Origin: Pseudomonas brassicacearum
Lineage (GTDB): Bacteria > Pseudomonadota > Gammaproteobacteria > Pseudomonadales > Pseudomonadaceae
Direction of reading: 5' to 3'
Length of the DNA stretch: 64,000 nucleotides
Assembly (NCBI RefSeq): GCF_003732265.1
Contig: NZ_MOBK01000014.1
Coordinates: forward strand, 48,950-112,949
Below the pieces are notes generated by a model. It was not told where the DNA came from, made no database searches, and was given only the letters and a program-made list of their open reading frames with translations. Positions 1 to 7,853 of the stretch are shown one piece after another; the stretch's first letter is position 1, and every line of letters starts with the position of its first letter. Made by a program: the position numbers and the translations under genes.

Positions 1-1
1 G

Positions 2-922
2 ACCGATGGGAGGATTTTCCTCGACGGCGTGGACATCACCGACATGCCGCCGTACGAGCGGCCGATCAACATGATGTTCCAGTCGTACGCCTTGTTCCCG
101 CACATGACGGTGGCGCAGAACATCGCCTTCGGCCTCAAGCAGGACCGTTTGCCCGCCATTGAAATCGACGCCCGCGTCGAAGAAATGCTGCGCCTGGTGC
201 ACATGACCCAATACGCCAAGCGCAAGCCGCATCAACTGTCGGGCGGCCAGCGTCAGCGTGTGGCCCTCGCCCGCTCCCTGGCCAAGCGTCCGAAGCTGTT
301 GCTGCTCGACGAACCGATGGGCGCACTGGATAAAAAGCTGCGTTCGCAGATGCAACTGGAGCTGGTTGAAATCATCGAGCGCGTCGGCGTGACGTGCGTG
401 ATGGTGACCCACGACCAGGAAGAGGCCATGACCATGGCCCAGCGCATCGCGATCATGCACCTGGGCTGGATCGCGCAAATCGGCAGCCCGGTCGACATCT
501 ATGAAGCACCGGTCAGCCGCATGGTCTGCGAGTTCATCGGCAACGTGAACGCCTTCGACGGCACCGTGGTGGAAGACCTTGAAGGTCACGCGATCATCCA
601 CAGCCCGGACCTGGAACAGAAGATCTACGTTGGTCACGGCGTCAGCACCTCGGTGCAGGACAAGTCGATCACCTACGCGATCCGCCCGGAAAAAATGCTG
701 GTCAGCACGGTCAAGCCGGAGAACCGCTACAACTGGTCCAAAGGCAAAGTGCATGACATCGCCTACCTCGGCGGTCACTCGGTGTTCTACGTCGAACTGC
801 CAAGCGGCAAAGTCGTGCAGTCGTTCATGGCCAACGCCGAACGCCGCGGCGCGCGTCCGACCTGGGACGACACCGTCTACGTGTGGTGGGAAGACGACAG
901 CGGCGTGGTACTGCGCTCATGA
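2..922 (+). CDS. potG: Polyamine ABC transporter ATP-binding protein, 5' end outside window
   Basis: This is the ATPase of a PotFGHI/SpuDEFGH-type putrescine/spermidine importer and acts on the cytoplasmic face of the inner membrane. The reading frame is open to the left edge, so the N-terminus with the Walker A loop is missing. Visible in order are the Q-loop (MMFQSYALFPH), the ABC signature LSGGQRQRVALARS, Walker B LLLLDEPMGALD and the H-loop VTHDQEEAM. A C-terminal TOBE-like region of about 130 residues follows. The stop overlaps the next start as ATGA, which implies translational coupling to the permease. Membership of the polyamine family is inferred from the gene order and from strong resemblance to PotA/PotG; the exact substrate is not proved by sequence. 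Confidence 0.93.
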   Translation, partial: TDGRIFLDGVDITDMPPYERPINMMFQSYALFPHMTVAQNIAFGLKQDRLPAIEIDARVEEMLRLVHMTQYAKRKPHQLSGGQRQRVALARSLAKRPKLLLLDEPMGALDKKLRSQMQLELVEIIERVGVTCVMVTHDQEEAMTMAQRIAIMHLGWIAQIGSPVDIYEAPVSRMVCEFIGNVNAFDGTVVEDLEGHAIIHSPDLEQKIYVGHGVSTSVQDKSITYAIRPEKMLVSTVKPENRYNWSKGKVHDIAYLGGHSVFYVELPSGKVVQSFMANAERRGARPTWDDTVYVWWEDDSGVVLRS

Positions 923-1833
923 AAACACTCAATCAGCAGTTCATGCGGCTGATGCCGAGTGGTCGAAAGCTCGTCATCGGGGTTCCCTTCCTGTGGCTGT
1001 GCCTGTTTTTCCTGTTGCCGTTCTTCCTGGTGATGAAGATCAGCTTCTCGGAAGCGGCACTGGCCATTCCTCCTTACTCGGAGATCTACACCTACGCCGA
1101 ACAGAAGTTTCAGCTGTTCCTCAACGTTGGCAACTACCTGTTGCTGACCGACGATGAGCTGTACCTCTCGGCCTACCTCGGCTCGTTGAAGGTCGCGTTT
1201 TTCAGCACGCTGATGTGCCTGGTAATCGGTTTTCCGATGGCCTACGCCATTACCAAGGCCAACAAGGAAACGCAAAACGTCCTGATGCTGTTGATCATGA
1301 TGCCGACCTGGACCGCGATCCTGATCCGCGTTTACGCGTGGATGGGCATCCTCAGCAACAACGGCCTGCTCAATGCGTTTTTGATGTGGACCGGGCTGAC
1401 CGATCACCCGATCGAGATCCTCAACACCAACACCGCGGTCTATATCGGGGTTGTTTACGCCTACTTGCCGTTCATGGTGTTGCCGCTGTACGCCAACCTG
1501 GTCAAGCACGATCAAAGCCTGCTGGAAGCGGGTTCAGATTTGGGTTCTAGCAACTTCAACAACTTCTGGAAAATCACCGTGCCGCTGGCCAAGAACGGCA
1601 TCATCGCCGGCTGCATGCTGGTGTTCATTCCGGTGGTGGGTGAGTTCGTGATTCCGGAACTGCTGGGCGGCCCGGAGACCCTGATGATCGGTCGCGTGCT
1701 GTGGCAAGAGTTCTTCAACAACCGCGACTGGCCGGTGGCGTCTGCCCTGGCGGTGGTGATGCTGTTGATCCTGATTGTGCCGATTCTGCTGTTCAACCGC
1801 AGCCAGGCCAAAGAGATGGAGGCACGGGGATGA
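919..1833 (+). CDS. potH: Polyamine ABC transporter permease (PotH-like)
   Basis: This is an inner-membrane permease of the polyamine importer, 304 residues. I chose the ATG at 919, which overlaps the upstream stop; a reading extended to 883 would run inside the ATPase gene. A hydrophobic N-terminal segment (FLWLCLFFLLPFFLVMKIS) opens the protein, followed by several more membrane spans. The coupling-helix EAA region reads EAGSDLGSSNFNNFWKITVP at about residues 200-220. It pairs with the next gene as a heterodimer. The stop overlaps the start of potI in another ATGA, so the three genes are a tightly coupled operon. The family is clear; the ligand is inferred from neighbours. Confidence 0.93.
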   Translation: MKTLNQQFMRLMPSGRKLVIGVPFLWLCLFFLLPFFLVMKISFSEAALAIPPYSEIYTYAEQKFQLFLNVGNYLLLTDDELYLSAYLGSLKVAFFSTLMCLVIGFPMAYAITKANKETQNVLMLLIMMPTWTAILIRVYAWMGILSNNGLLNAFLMWTGLTDHPIEILNTNTAVYIGVVYAYLPFMVLPLYANLVKHDQSLLEAGSDLGSSNFNNFWKITVPLAKNGIIAGCMLVFIPVVGEFVIPELLGGPETLMIGRVLWQEFFNNRDWPVASALAVVMLLILIVPILLFNRSQAKEMEARG

Positions 1834-2714
1834 AACGTTTCGGTTTTTCAAAAATGATGCTGGTGTTCGGCCTGTCGTTTATCTACCTGCCGATGCTGAT
1901 CCTGGTGATCTACTCGTTCAACGCCTCGAAACTGGTGACGGTGTGGGGTGGCTGGTCGTTCAAGTGGTACGCCGGCCTGCTCGACAACACGCAACTGATG
2001 GGCTCGGTGGTGCGCTCGCTGGAAATCGCCTGCTACACGTCGGTGGCCGCAGTCGCACTCGGTACGCTGGCGGCGTTTGTGCTGACTCGCGTGACGCGCT
2101 TCAAGGGTCGTACGCTGTTCGGCGGCCTGGTGACGGCGCCGCTGGTGATGCCGGAAGTGATCACCGGTCTGTCGCTGTTGCTGCTGTTCGTGGCGATGGC
2201 GCAGTTGATCGGCTGGCCGCAGGAGCGTGGCATCGTCACGATCTGGATCGCCCACACCACGTTCTGTGCGGCGTATGTGGCGGTGGTGGTTTCCGCCCGT
2301 TTGCGTGAGCTGGACCTGTCCATCGAAGAAGCGGCCATGGACCTCGGGGCCAAGCCATTCAAGGTGTTTTTCCTGATCACCATTCCGATGATTGCGCCTT
2401 CGCTGGCAGCCGGCGGCATGATGTCGTTTGCCTTGTCGCTGGATGACCTGGTGTTGGCTAGCTTCGTGTCCGGACCGGGTTCGACGACCTTGCCGATGGA
2501 AGTGTTCTCGGCGGTGCGTCTGGGCGTGAAGCCTGAGATCAACGCCGTGGCCAGCCTGATTCTGCTCGCCGTTTCGATCGTGACCTTCATGGTCTGGTAC
2601 TTCAGCCGCCGCGCTGAAGCCACCCGTAAACGTGCGATCCAGGAAGCGATGGACCAGACCGCCAGCGAGTCGTGGAAGCAACCGAACAAGCAAATGGCTG
2701 GAGCAACGGCTTAA
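1830..2714 (+). CDS. potI: Polyamine ABC transporter permease (PotI-like)
   Basis: This is the second permease of the importer, 294 residues. Translation starts at the ATG at 1830, inside the stop of potH. The N-terminus is a membrane span (MMLVFGLSFIYLPMLILVIY). The EAA loop is EEAAMDLGAKPFKVFFLITI. The cytoplasmic C-terminal tail is basic, then polar (RRAEATRKRAIQEAMDQT). A short perfect hairpin covers its stop codon and a REPIN separates it from the binding-protein gene. Transcription of that last gene may therefore be uncoupled from the permeases, or its level may be set by RNA processing at the repeat; both are inferences. Confidence 0.92.
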   Translation: MKRFGFSKMMLVFGLSFIYLPMLILVIYSFNASKLVTVWGGWSFKWYAGLLDNTQLMGSVVRSLEIACYTSVAAVALGTLAAFVLTRVTRFKGRTLFGGLVTAPLVMPEVITGLSLLLLFVAMAQLIGWPQERGIVTIWIAHTTFCAAYVAVVVSARLRELDLSIEEAAMDLGAKPFKVFFLITIPMIAPSLAAGGMMSFALSLDDLVLASFVSGPGSTTLPMEVFSAVRLGVKPEINAVASLILLAVSIVTFMVWYFSRRAEATRKRAIQEAMDQTASESWKQPNKQMAGATA

Positions 2715-2722
2715 AGCCGTTG
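2704..2722 (+). terminator. Short hairpin over the potI stop codon
   Basis: CAACGGC and GCCGTTG form a perfect 7-bp stem with a 5-base loop that contains the TAA stop. No strong T-run follows, so it may be an RNA-stability hairpin and not a true terminator. Confidence 0.35.
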
Positions 2723-2732
2723 TTGAGTTAAC

Positions 2733-2844
2733 TGTGGCGAGGGAGCTTGCTCCCGCTTGAGTGCGCAGCACTCACAAAGTTGGCAAGGTGCCAGAATTTT
2801 TGGGGCCGCTGCGCAGCCCAGCGGGAGCAAGCTCCCTCGCCACA
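2733..2844. repeat. REPIN, GTGGCGAGGG type
   Basis: Two inverted REP units (TGTGGCGAGGGAGCTTGCTC and its complement) flank a spacer of about 60 bases. The pair lies between the permease and binding-protein genes of one operon. Confidence 0.85.
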
Positions 2845-2881
2845 GGTTTTGTGTTCTAAATAAAAGAATGGAGTTGTACCG

Positions 2882-3979
2882 ATGAAAATGTTTGGCAGGA
2901 CTCTGCTGACACTGTCCTTATTGTGCGCGATGGTTACCGGCGCCCAGGCCAATGACAAGGTACTGCGCGTCTACAACTGGTCGGATTACATCGCCCCGGA
3001 CACCGTCAAGAAGTTCGAAGACGAGACCGGCATCCGCGTGACCTACGATGTGTTCGACAGCAATGAAACCCTTGAGGCACGCTTGCTCGCAGGCAAATCC
3101 GGCTACGATATCGTCGTGCCATCCAACAGTTTCCTGGCCAAGCAGATCAAGGCCGGCGTCTACCAGACGCTGGACAAATCGAAGCTGCCGAACTGGAAAA
3201 ACCTCAACCCGGTCCTGCTGAAAAACGCGTCCGCCAGCGACCCGGATAATGCTCACGCCTTCCCGTACATGTGGGGCTCGATCGGCATCGGTTTCAATCC
3301 GGCCAAGGTCAAGGAAGTGCTCGGCGCCCATGCACCGACCAACTCCTGGGACTTGCTGTTCAAACCGGAAAATGCGGAAAAACTCAAAGCCTGCGGTATC
3401 AGTTTCCTCGATTCGCCAACGGAAATGCTCCCGGCTGCCCTGCACTACCTGGGCTACCCGGTGAACTCGCAGGACAAAGGCCAGATCGCCGAAGCGGAAG
3501 CGCTGTTCATGAAGATTCGCCCTTCGGTGGCGTACTTCCATTCGTCGAAGTACATCTCCGACCTGGCCAACGGCAACATCTGCGTGGCAGTCGGTTACTC
3601 GGGTGACGTCTTGCAAGCCAAGGCCCGCGCCCAGGAATCGGGCAACGCGGTGAAGATCGACTACAGCATCCCGAAAGAAGGCGCCGGCAGTTTCTATGAC
3701 ATGGTCGCCATTCCTCGGGACGCGGCGAACGTCGAGAACGCCTACCTGTTCATGAACTTCCTGATGCGCCCGGACATCATTGCCGAGATCACCAACAACA
3801 TCGGCTACAGCAACGCCAACGCGGCGGCGACGCCGTTGGTGGATGAAGCGATTCGCGATGATCCGGGATCGTATCCGCCGCAGGATGTGATGGCGACGTT
3901 GTATGCGATTCCGGATATGCCGATCGGGATTCAGCGGGTGATGACCCGGGGCTGGACGCGGGTCAAGCTCGGGAAGTAA
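2882..3979 (+). CDS. potF: Periplasmic polyamine-binding protein (PotF/SpuD family)
   Basis: This is the solute-binding protein that delivers polyamine to the permease, 365 residues, the usual length. A Sec signal peptide is evident (basic start, hydrophobic core, cleavage near AQA-ND at about residue 24). The mature start VLRVYNWSDYIAPD, the segment YDVFDSNETLEARLL and the segment AFPYMWGSIGIGFNP are typical of PotF/SpuD proteins. A GGAG ribosome site at 2870-2873 supports the ATG at 2882. It is placed last in the operon, whereas E. coli potF comes first. In Pseudomonas genomes several PotF paralogues differ in preference for putrescine or spermidine; which this one prefers cannot be told here. 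Confidence 0.93.
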   Translation: MKMFGRTLLTLSLLCAMVTGAQANDKVLRVYNWSDYIAPDTVKKFEDETGIRVTYDVFDSNETLEARLLAGKSGYDIVVPSNSFLAKQIKAGVYQTLDKSKLPNWKNLNPVLLKNASASDPDNAHAFPYMWGSIGIGFNPAKVKEVLGAHAPTNSWDLLFKPENAEKLKACGISFLDSPTEMLPAALHYLGYPVNSQDKGQIAEAEALFMKIRPSVAYFHSSKYISDLANGNICVAVGYSGDVLQAKARAQESGNAVKIDYSIPKEGAGSFYDMVAIPRDAANVENAYLFMNFLMRPDIIAEITNNIGYSNANAAATPLVDEAIRDDPGSYPPQDVMATLYAIPDMPIGIQRVMTRGWTRVKLGK

Positions 3980-3998
3980 TCGCTGAATCCGAGACCAC

Positions 3999-4093
3999 CA
4001 TCGCGAGCAGGCTCACTCCCACATTTGATCTGTGGTGGACACACATTTTGTGCCCGACACATCACCCCTTGTGGGAGCGAGCCTGCTCGCGAT
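3999..4093. repeat. REPIN, GTGGGAGC type
   Basis: Inverted REP units (CATCGCGAGCAGGCTCACTC and its near-complement GAGCGAGCCTGCTCGCGATG) frame a short spacer just downstream of potF. Confidence 0.85.
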
Positions 4094-4210
4094 GAGGCCA
4101 TCACTGGCAACACAAAATTCAACTGTTTCCGTTCCCGCAGCGCCTTACCACCGCTGCCCGCTCCCTGCAGCAGAACGGCCTCACCTGGCTTCCTCGGTTA
4201 AGGTGAATTT

Positions 4211-4237
4211 GGGCGCCCTCCTCGGGCGCCTTTTTTT
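4211..4237 (+). terminator. Rho-independent terminator without an obvious upstream gene
   Basis: GGGCGCCC, a short loop and CGGGCGCC form a GC-rich stem followed by seven T on the + strand. The nearest + strand gene, potF, ends about 230 bases earlier with a REPIN between. The terminator may therefore close a small RNA lying at about 4100-4237. It also overlaps the end of thpR on the other strand. Confidence 0.75.
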
Positions 4238-4775
4238 AGACGGGCACCAGCGGCCATTCGGCCAACGCCCGATAACGCCCCTTATGCGATTCAAACAACA
4301 CAAAGTGATCCGCCCGCAGGAAAAATTCCGGCGGCGTCGCGGACTCAGGCACCGGCAGCCGATAGTCACGCATCAAGGTCAAATGCGGCCGAAACTCCTT
4401 CGCCGTCTCCTCCAGCCCAAACGGCAACATCGCCTGCTCCAATGCATACACCAGCCGCAACAACTCCGGCGGCGCCTGCTCCGGCGCGAGCACCAACACT
4501 CCGGCCCTGCGCCAGACCTCCAGCCGATCAAGCACCACCCTCAACGCCACGCCCGGCACGTGAACCTTGGCGGCAACCGTGCAGATCTCGCCGATCTGCG
4601 CCACGCCGACCGCGCCCAGAAACAACAACGTCAGGTGAAAGTTATCCGCTGGCACCGGCCGCCCGCTGCGCAGTTCAAGCGCGCTGCGCCACTGGGCAAT
4701 CGCCTTGCGTTGCTCGGGCGGGCAGTTCAGGGCAAAAAACAGCCGTTTGAGCGGTTCATGGGATTCGTCGCTCAT
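4236..4775 (-). CDS. thpR: RNA 2',3'-cyclic phosphodiesterase (2'-5' RNA ligase family)
   Basis: This is a cytoplasmic two-histidine (2H) phosphoesterase that opens 2',3'-cyclic phosphates on RNA and can form 2'-5' links in vitro. The two signature motifs are both present: HLTL with H47 and HLTL with H131, in a protein of 179 residues, the normal size. I chose the ATG at 4775 because AGGAGG lies eight bases upstream; the GTG at 4784 would overlap that ribosome site. It is divergent from the small gene at 4837. No operon partner is seen, and the cellular role in Pseudomonas is not known. Confidence 0.9.
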   Translation of the reverse strand: MSDESHEPLKRLFFALNCPPEQRKAIAQWRSALELRSGRPVPADNFHLTLLFLGAVGVAQIGEICTVAAKVHVPGVALRVVLDRLEVWRRAGVLVLAPEQAPPELLRLVYALEQAMLPFGLEETAKEFRPHLTLMRDYRLPVPESATPPEFFLRADHFVLFESHKGRYRALAEWPLVPV

Positions 4776-4836
4776 GCCTGGCACCTCCTGACATGCACGT
4801 TATAGTTGAACCAACCGAAAACAACGGGAGGGGGCC

Positions 4837-5031
4837 ATGCGGCAGATCATCAGCAAAGAGCCATGGTGGGCAATGCCACCGCAACCGGGGCAGGATGAGT
4901 CCGAGCTGGAATGGGGCTGGCTGGTTCACTATAGCGAAGGTGAGCCACGTTTCGAGTTCGTCAGGGAGCGGCCGACGGACAACGAGATCCATAATCGCAA
5001 GAGTTGCCGGATCACCCCGAGCGCAGAGTGA
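4837..5031 (+). CDS. Small conserved-looking protein, function unknown
   Basis: The product has 64 residues, is acidic and rich in Trp and Glu (KEPWWAMPPQ, ELEWGWLVHY). It has no signal peptide or membrane span. A GGAGG-rich ribosome site lies just before the ATG (GGGAGGGGGCC). It is divergent from thpR and convergent with the DUF1428 gene. Its stop codon lies inside a 9-bp perfect hairpin. Good start signals and codon pattern suggest a real gene, but I do not recognise the family. Confidence 0.6.
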   Translation: MRQIISKEPWWAMPPQPGQDESELEWGWLVHYSEGEPRFEFVRERPTDNEIHNRKSCRITPSAE

Positions 5032-5036
5032 TCCGG
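5007..5036. terminator. Hairpin between convergent genes
   Basis: CCGGATCAC and GTGATCCGG form a perfect 9-bp stem with a 12-base loop. It overlaps the stop of the + strand small gene and lies ten bases past the end of the convergent DUF1428 gene. No T-run follows, so termination is uncertain. Confidence 0.4.
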
Positions 5037-5045
5037 GAGGTCGTG

Positions 5046-5399
5046 TCAGGACTGATAGAGGATGTTGAAGCCGCCGAAGATCATGCGCTGACCATCGAAC
5101 GGCATTGCATTGACGTCCGGTTGCATGCGCGGGTCGGCCATCATTTTCTGCATGCCGGCGTTGCGGGTCGCCTTGTCTGGCCAGATGATCCAGGAAAACA
5201 CCACGGTTTCATCTTCCTTGAGTTTCACCGCCATCGGAAAAGAGGTCACTTTGCCGTCCGGCACGTCGTCGCCCCAGCATTCAACAATGCTCAGGGCGCC
5301 GTTCTCCTTGAAAATCGTGCTGGTGATTTCGGCGTGCTTCTTGAACTGCTCGCGCTTGGCGGTCGGTACGGCAATCACACAGCCATCGACGTAAGACAT
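5046..5399 (-). CDS. DUF1428 family protein
   Basis: This is a 117-residue cytoplasmic protein of the DUF1428 family (ferredoxin-like dimeric alpha-beta barrel fold; biochemical role unknown). Family features seen are the start MSYVDGCVIAVP, the central ECWGDDVPDGKVTSF and FSWIIWPDKATRNAGMQ, and the closing PFDGQRMIFGGF. The ATG at 5399 is preferred because AGGAG lies seven bases upstream; a start at 5405 would sit almost on the ribosome site. That ribosome site is inside the end of the upstream lipoprotein gene, so the two are probably translationally coupled. Confidence 0.88.
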   Translation of the reverse strand: MSYVDGCVIAVPTAKREQFKKHAEITSTIFKENGALSIVECWGDDVPDGKVTSFPMAVKLKEDETVVFSWIIWPDKATRNAGMQKMMADPRMQPDVNAMPFDGQRMIFGGFNILYQS

Positions 5400-5401
5400 G
5401 G

Positions 5402-6487
5402 TCATTCTCCTGAGGGGGGTTGAGGGTCGATCTGCTGGTTAGTCGATTGCGTCGGGCTCCAATCGACGTCACCGCCTGGCGAACCGACCGACGGTGGCGC
5501 GGCGCTCGCCGCCAGGTTGCCCTCGATTTGACCCGCCATGTACAACGTCCCCGCCATCACGCCGGTCGTCGGATTCTGCACCAGCTTCAGCCAGGCCTTG
5601 TCGAACGTGTTGCCCAGGCTGCTGCGAATCAGCGCCTCGCTGTCGGGCCGGTCGGCGGCTTGAATCAGTGCACGAATCCCGGCCACGCCGACGGTGATCA
5701 AGCCTCCGGCCAGTTTCCCCGCCGCTGCGGCGACCGCGCTGGCAGCCCCGCGCGGGGCCATTTCGGCTTCCATGCGCTGACTGGCACGCTTGGCCACAGG
5801 CGCCATGGCGGTGTCGGTCGAACCGACGCCTTTGTCACCGCCGGCCTTGTGGATCTTGTCGATCAGCGCCGCGTAGGCCGGCAGCGAGTTCAAGGGGTCC
5901 GTATGGACGACCTGATAGAGCGAGGCATTACGCGCCGGTGGCGGCCCGAGGGCGATGGCGGGGATTTTCTGGATGCGCCCGTTGAGCTGGGCCATCGGTA
6001 TGCCGTGACGTTTGGAAGTTTTGTGCAGCTCTTCCTGAAGAATGTCCACGTAGAACGCCGTGGCCTGGCCGAGAATCGCATCGGGATCAATCTCGACTGC
6101 GACCGGCGCCAACACCCGCTGCTGGTATTGCTCGAGCAAATACTCCGCCAGGCGCTTGGCCGAGGCATCCTGCTCGCCCTTGGCGCTGATGGTGTACCAG
6201 CTGACCTTCATCGACAGCCATTCCTGGGTCCAGTAACTGCTGAACCAGGGGATGAAGTTTTCTTCGGTCAGTTGGTAGACCCGCGTGCGCCAGTAATCCA
6301 TGGCCCCGCGCGAGTAGATTCGGGTCTGTTCGGTGGCCGATTGCGAGGCTTCGACGATTTCGCGATCCACCTGATGCCACGTGCTGTCGGGTACCACCAC
6401 GACCACCTCCACCACCGGCGCGCGCACAGGCATGGCGCAACCCGCCAACACCACCAACACGGCGACGATCAGCGAACGCAGGTTCAA
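5402..6487 (-). CDS. Large putative lipoprotein, function unknown
   Basis: The product has 361 residues. The N-terminus is a lipoprotein signal with a lipobox (VVLAGC-AM, Cys at about residue 17), so membrane anchoring is expected. The middle is helical and charged (residues about 40-180). An Ala/Gly-rich segment (ASAVAAAAGKLAGGLITVGV, about residues 245-265) could contact membrane. The C-terminus is Pro/Gly/Ser-rich and probably disordered. It ends three bases before the DUF1428 start, so the two form an operon. I do not recognise a characterised homologue. Confidence 0.75.
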   Translation of the reverse strand: MNLRSLIVAVLVVLAGCAMPVRAPVVEVVVVVPDSTWHQVDREIVEASQSATEQTRIYSRGAMDYWRTRVYQLTEENFIPWFSSYWTQEWLSMKVSWYTISAKGEQDASAKRLAEYLLEQYQQRVLAPVAVEIDPDAILGQATAFYVDILQEELHKTSKRHGIPMAQLNGRIQKIPAIALGPPPARNASLYQVVHTDPLNSLPAYAALIDKIHKAGGDKGVGSTDTAMAPVAKRASQRMEAEMAPRGAASAVAAAAGKLAGGLITVGVAGIRALIQAADRPDSEALIRSSLGNTFDKAWLKLVQNPTTGVMAGTLYMAGQIEGNLAASAAPPSVGSPGGDVDWSPTQSTNQQIDPQPPSGE

Positions 6488-6600
6488 GATCGCGGTTTCC
6501 TACAGTCGCCCTTGGGCAGAATGCCCGGAACTCACAGGCCTATAGGTTTGAGTATAGGACTCGGCAATTGTTCGCTTGTGGTTCGTGGTGCACTTTAGGC

Positions 6601-6688
6601 CGCCTTCGCGAGCAAGCCCGCTCCCACATTTGACCGCATTCCCCTGACACAACTCGATCAAATGTGGGAGCGGGCTTGCTCGCGAAGG
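6601..6688. repeat. REPIN, GTGGGAGC type
   Basis: CGCCTTCGCGAGCAAGCCCG and its complement lie head to head around a 36-base spacer. This repeat fills much of the 324-base gap 6488-6811. The rest of that gap (about 6700-6811) shows only the ribosome site of the next small gene. Confidence 0.85.
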
Positions 6689-6811
6689 GGCCCGAAAGAA
6701 CACCATCACTAATGTTGATATACACCATCGCGACGAATGCCTTCCGCAATAAAACCGCCTGGAGCACCATCACCCCATCACAACGCAACGCCCACATCGG
6801 AGGGCCACATC

Positions 6812-6916
6812 ATGTTGATCCATCTCCTGACCTGCCTGGCCCTGACGGCCGTTACGCTGACCCTGTTTTCCCGTTTCTTCCTGGACATCGGTCAGACCGA
6901 GGAGCAACCATCATGA
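6812..6916 (+). CDS. 34-residue membrane microprotein
   Basis: A GGAGG ribosome site lies eight bases before the ATG. The product begins MLIHLLTCLALTAVTLTLFS, a single predicted membrane span, followed by a short polar tail (FRRF-free; RFFLDIGQTEEQPS). The TGA overlaps the next ATG as ATGA, and the end of this gene supplies the GAGGAG ribosome site of the next one. It is too short for usual gene finders. The role is unknown; a regulator or partner of a membrane protein is possible but is only a guess. Confidence 0.55.
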   Translation: MLIHLLTCLALTAVTLTLFSRFFLDIGQTEEQPS

Positions 6917-7182
6917 TTCACTCCGTCAGCCTTTGCGTGAGCTTCCCGGTGTTCGGCACCAACTACTACGCGCAGGAATTCGTGTCGCGCAAAGAGCTAT
7001 CACTGGTGTTTGACGAAAGTTTCGAAGCGTTACTGATGCCAGCAGCAGCCAACCACTTCAACAACGAAGTGGTCGGCCTCAACGATCAGTTCCGTTTTCT
7101 CAATGACGTGCTGGTTGAGCACTTGCTGGAGATCGAACTGGCCCGGAGCGCGCCCCACTCGTCGCGTCAGTTTACGTTCTAG
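6913..7182 (+). CDS. Small protein of unknown function, coupled to the microprotein
   Basis: The product has 89 residues and starts at the ATG at 6913, which overlaps the stop of the 34-residue gene. GAGGAG lies about ten bases upstream. There is no signal peptide. The sequence is mixed hydrophobic/acidic (KELSLVFDESFEALL, FRFLNDVLVEHLLEIELA), compatible with a small helical domain. Its TAG stop overlaps the stop of the convergent beta-propeller gene by four bases. I do not recognise the family. Confidence 0.6.
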   Translation: MIHSVSLCVSFPVFGTNYYAQEFVSRKELSLVFDESFEALLMPAAANHFNNEVVGLNDQFRFLNDVLVEHLLEIELARSAPHSSRQFTF

Positions 7183-7817
7183 GAAGTCACGGGCCGGCGC
7201 ACGGCCCGTACTTTGCCGCTGTTGCCCCCGCCACAGAAAAACCGCTCGCCACCATCCGACTCAAGGCCTGACACCCCCACCCCTGGCGGCATTTCGACGG
7301 CCTCCAGGACTTTACCGGTGGTCGGGTCAATCCGCCGCAATTCGCTCTGATCTTCCTCCCAAGTGCCGTGCCAGAGATCGCCGTCCACCCAGGTCACGCC
7401 GGTGACAAAACGGTTGGACTCGATGGTGCGCAGAATGGCCCCGGTATCGGGGTCGATCTGATGGATCTTGCGCGCCCGATACTGACCAACCCACAGCGTG
7501 CCTTCCGCCCACGTCAGCCCCGAATCGCTGCCACCGCCGGGCGCCGGAATCGTGGCGAGCACGCGGCCGCTTTCGGGATCGATCTTGTTGATGTGTTCCC
7601 CGGCAATCTGGAACAAATGCTCGCCGTCGAAGGCGGTTCCGGCGTCTGCGGTGATATCCAGCGAACGCAGCGGCTTGCCACTGTCCGGGTCGAGGGCGTT
7701 GAGCTTTTCGCCGGAAGCGAACCAGACATGCTGGCCGTCAAACGAGACGCCGTGCACGCTGTCGACGCCGGGAAACGGGCCGTATTCACGGATGATTTCA
7801 GCGGTTGAACGTTTCAT
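7179..7817 (-). CDS. YncE-like beta-propeller repeat protein
   Basis: This 212-residue protein is built of about five propeller repeats of some 40 residues. Each carries a motif of the form LDPDSGKPLRSL, IDPESGRVLATI, IDPDTGAILRTI or IDPTTGKVLEAV and a LWVG/LWHG strand. It has no signal peptide, so it probably acts in the cytoplasm. The family resembles YncE/PQQ-like or glutamine-cyclotransferase propellers, which often bind small ligands or proteins. It lies 36 bases downstream of a transcription regulator on the same strand, so the pair is probably an operon. A sensor or ligand-binding role is inference. Confidence 0.75.
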   Translation of the reverse strand: MKRSTAEIIREYGPFPGVDSVHGVSFDGQHVWFASGEKLNALDPDSGKPLRSLDITADAGTAFDGEHLFQIAGEHINKIDPESGRVLATIPAPGGGSDSGLTWAEGTLWVGQYRARKIHQIDPDTGAILRTIESNRFVTGVTWVDGDLWHGTWEEDQSELRRIDPTTGKVLEAVEMPPGVGVSGLESDGGERFFCGGGNSGKVRAVRRPVTS

Positions 7818-7853
7818 GGTTGCATCCTCTTCACTGGGTGTGTGGAGTGGAGC

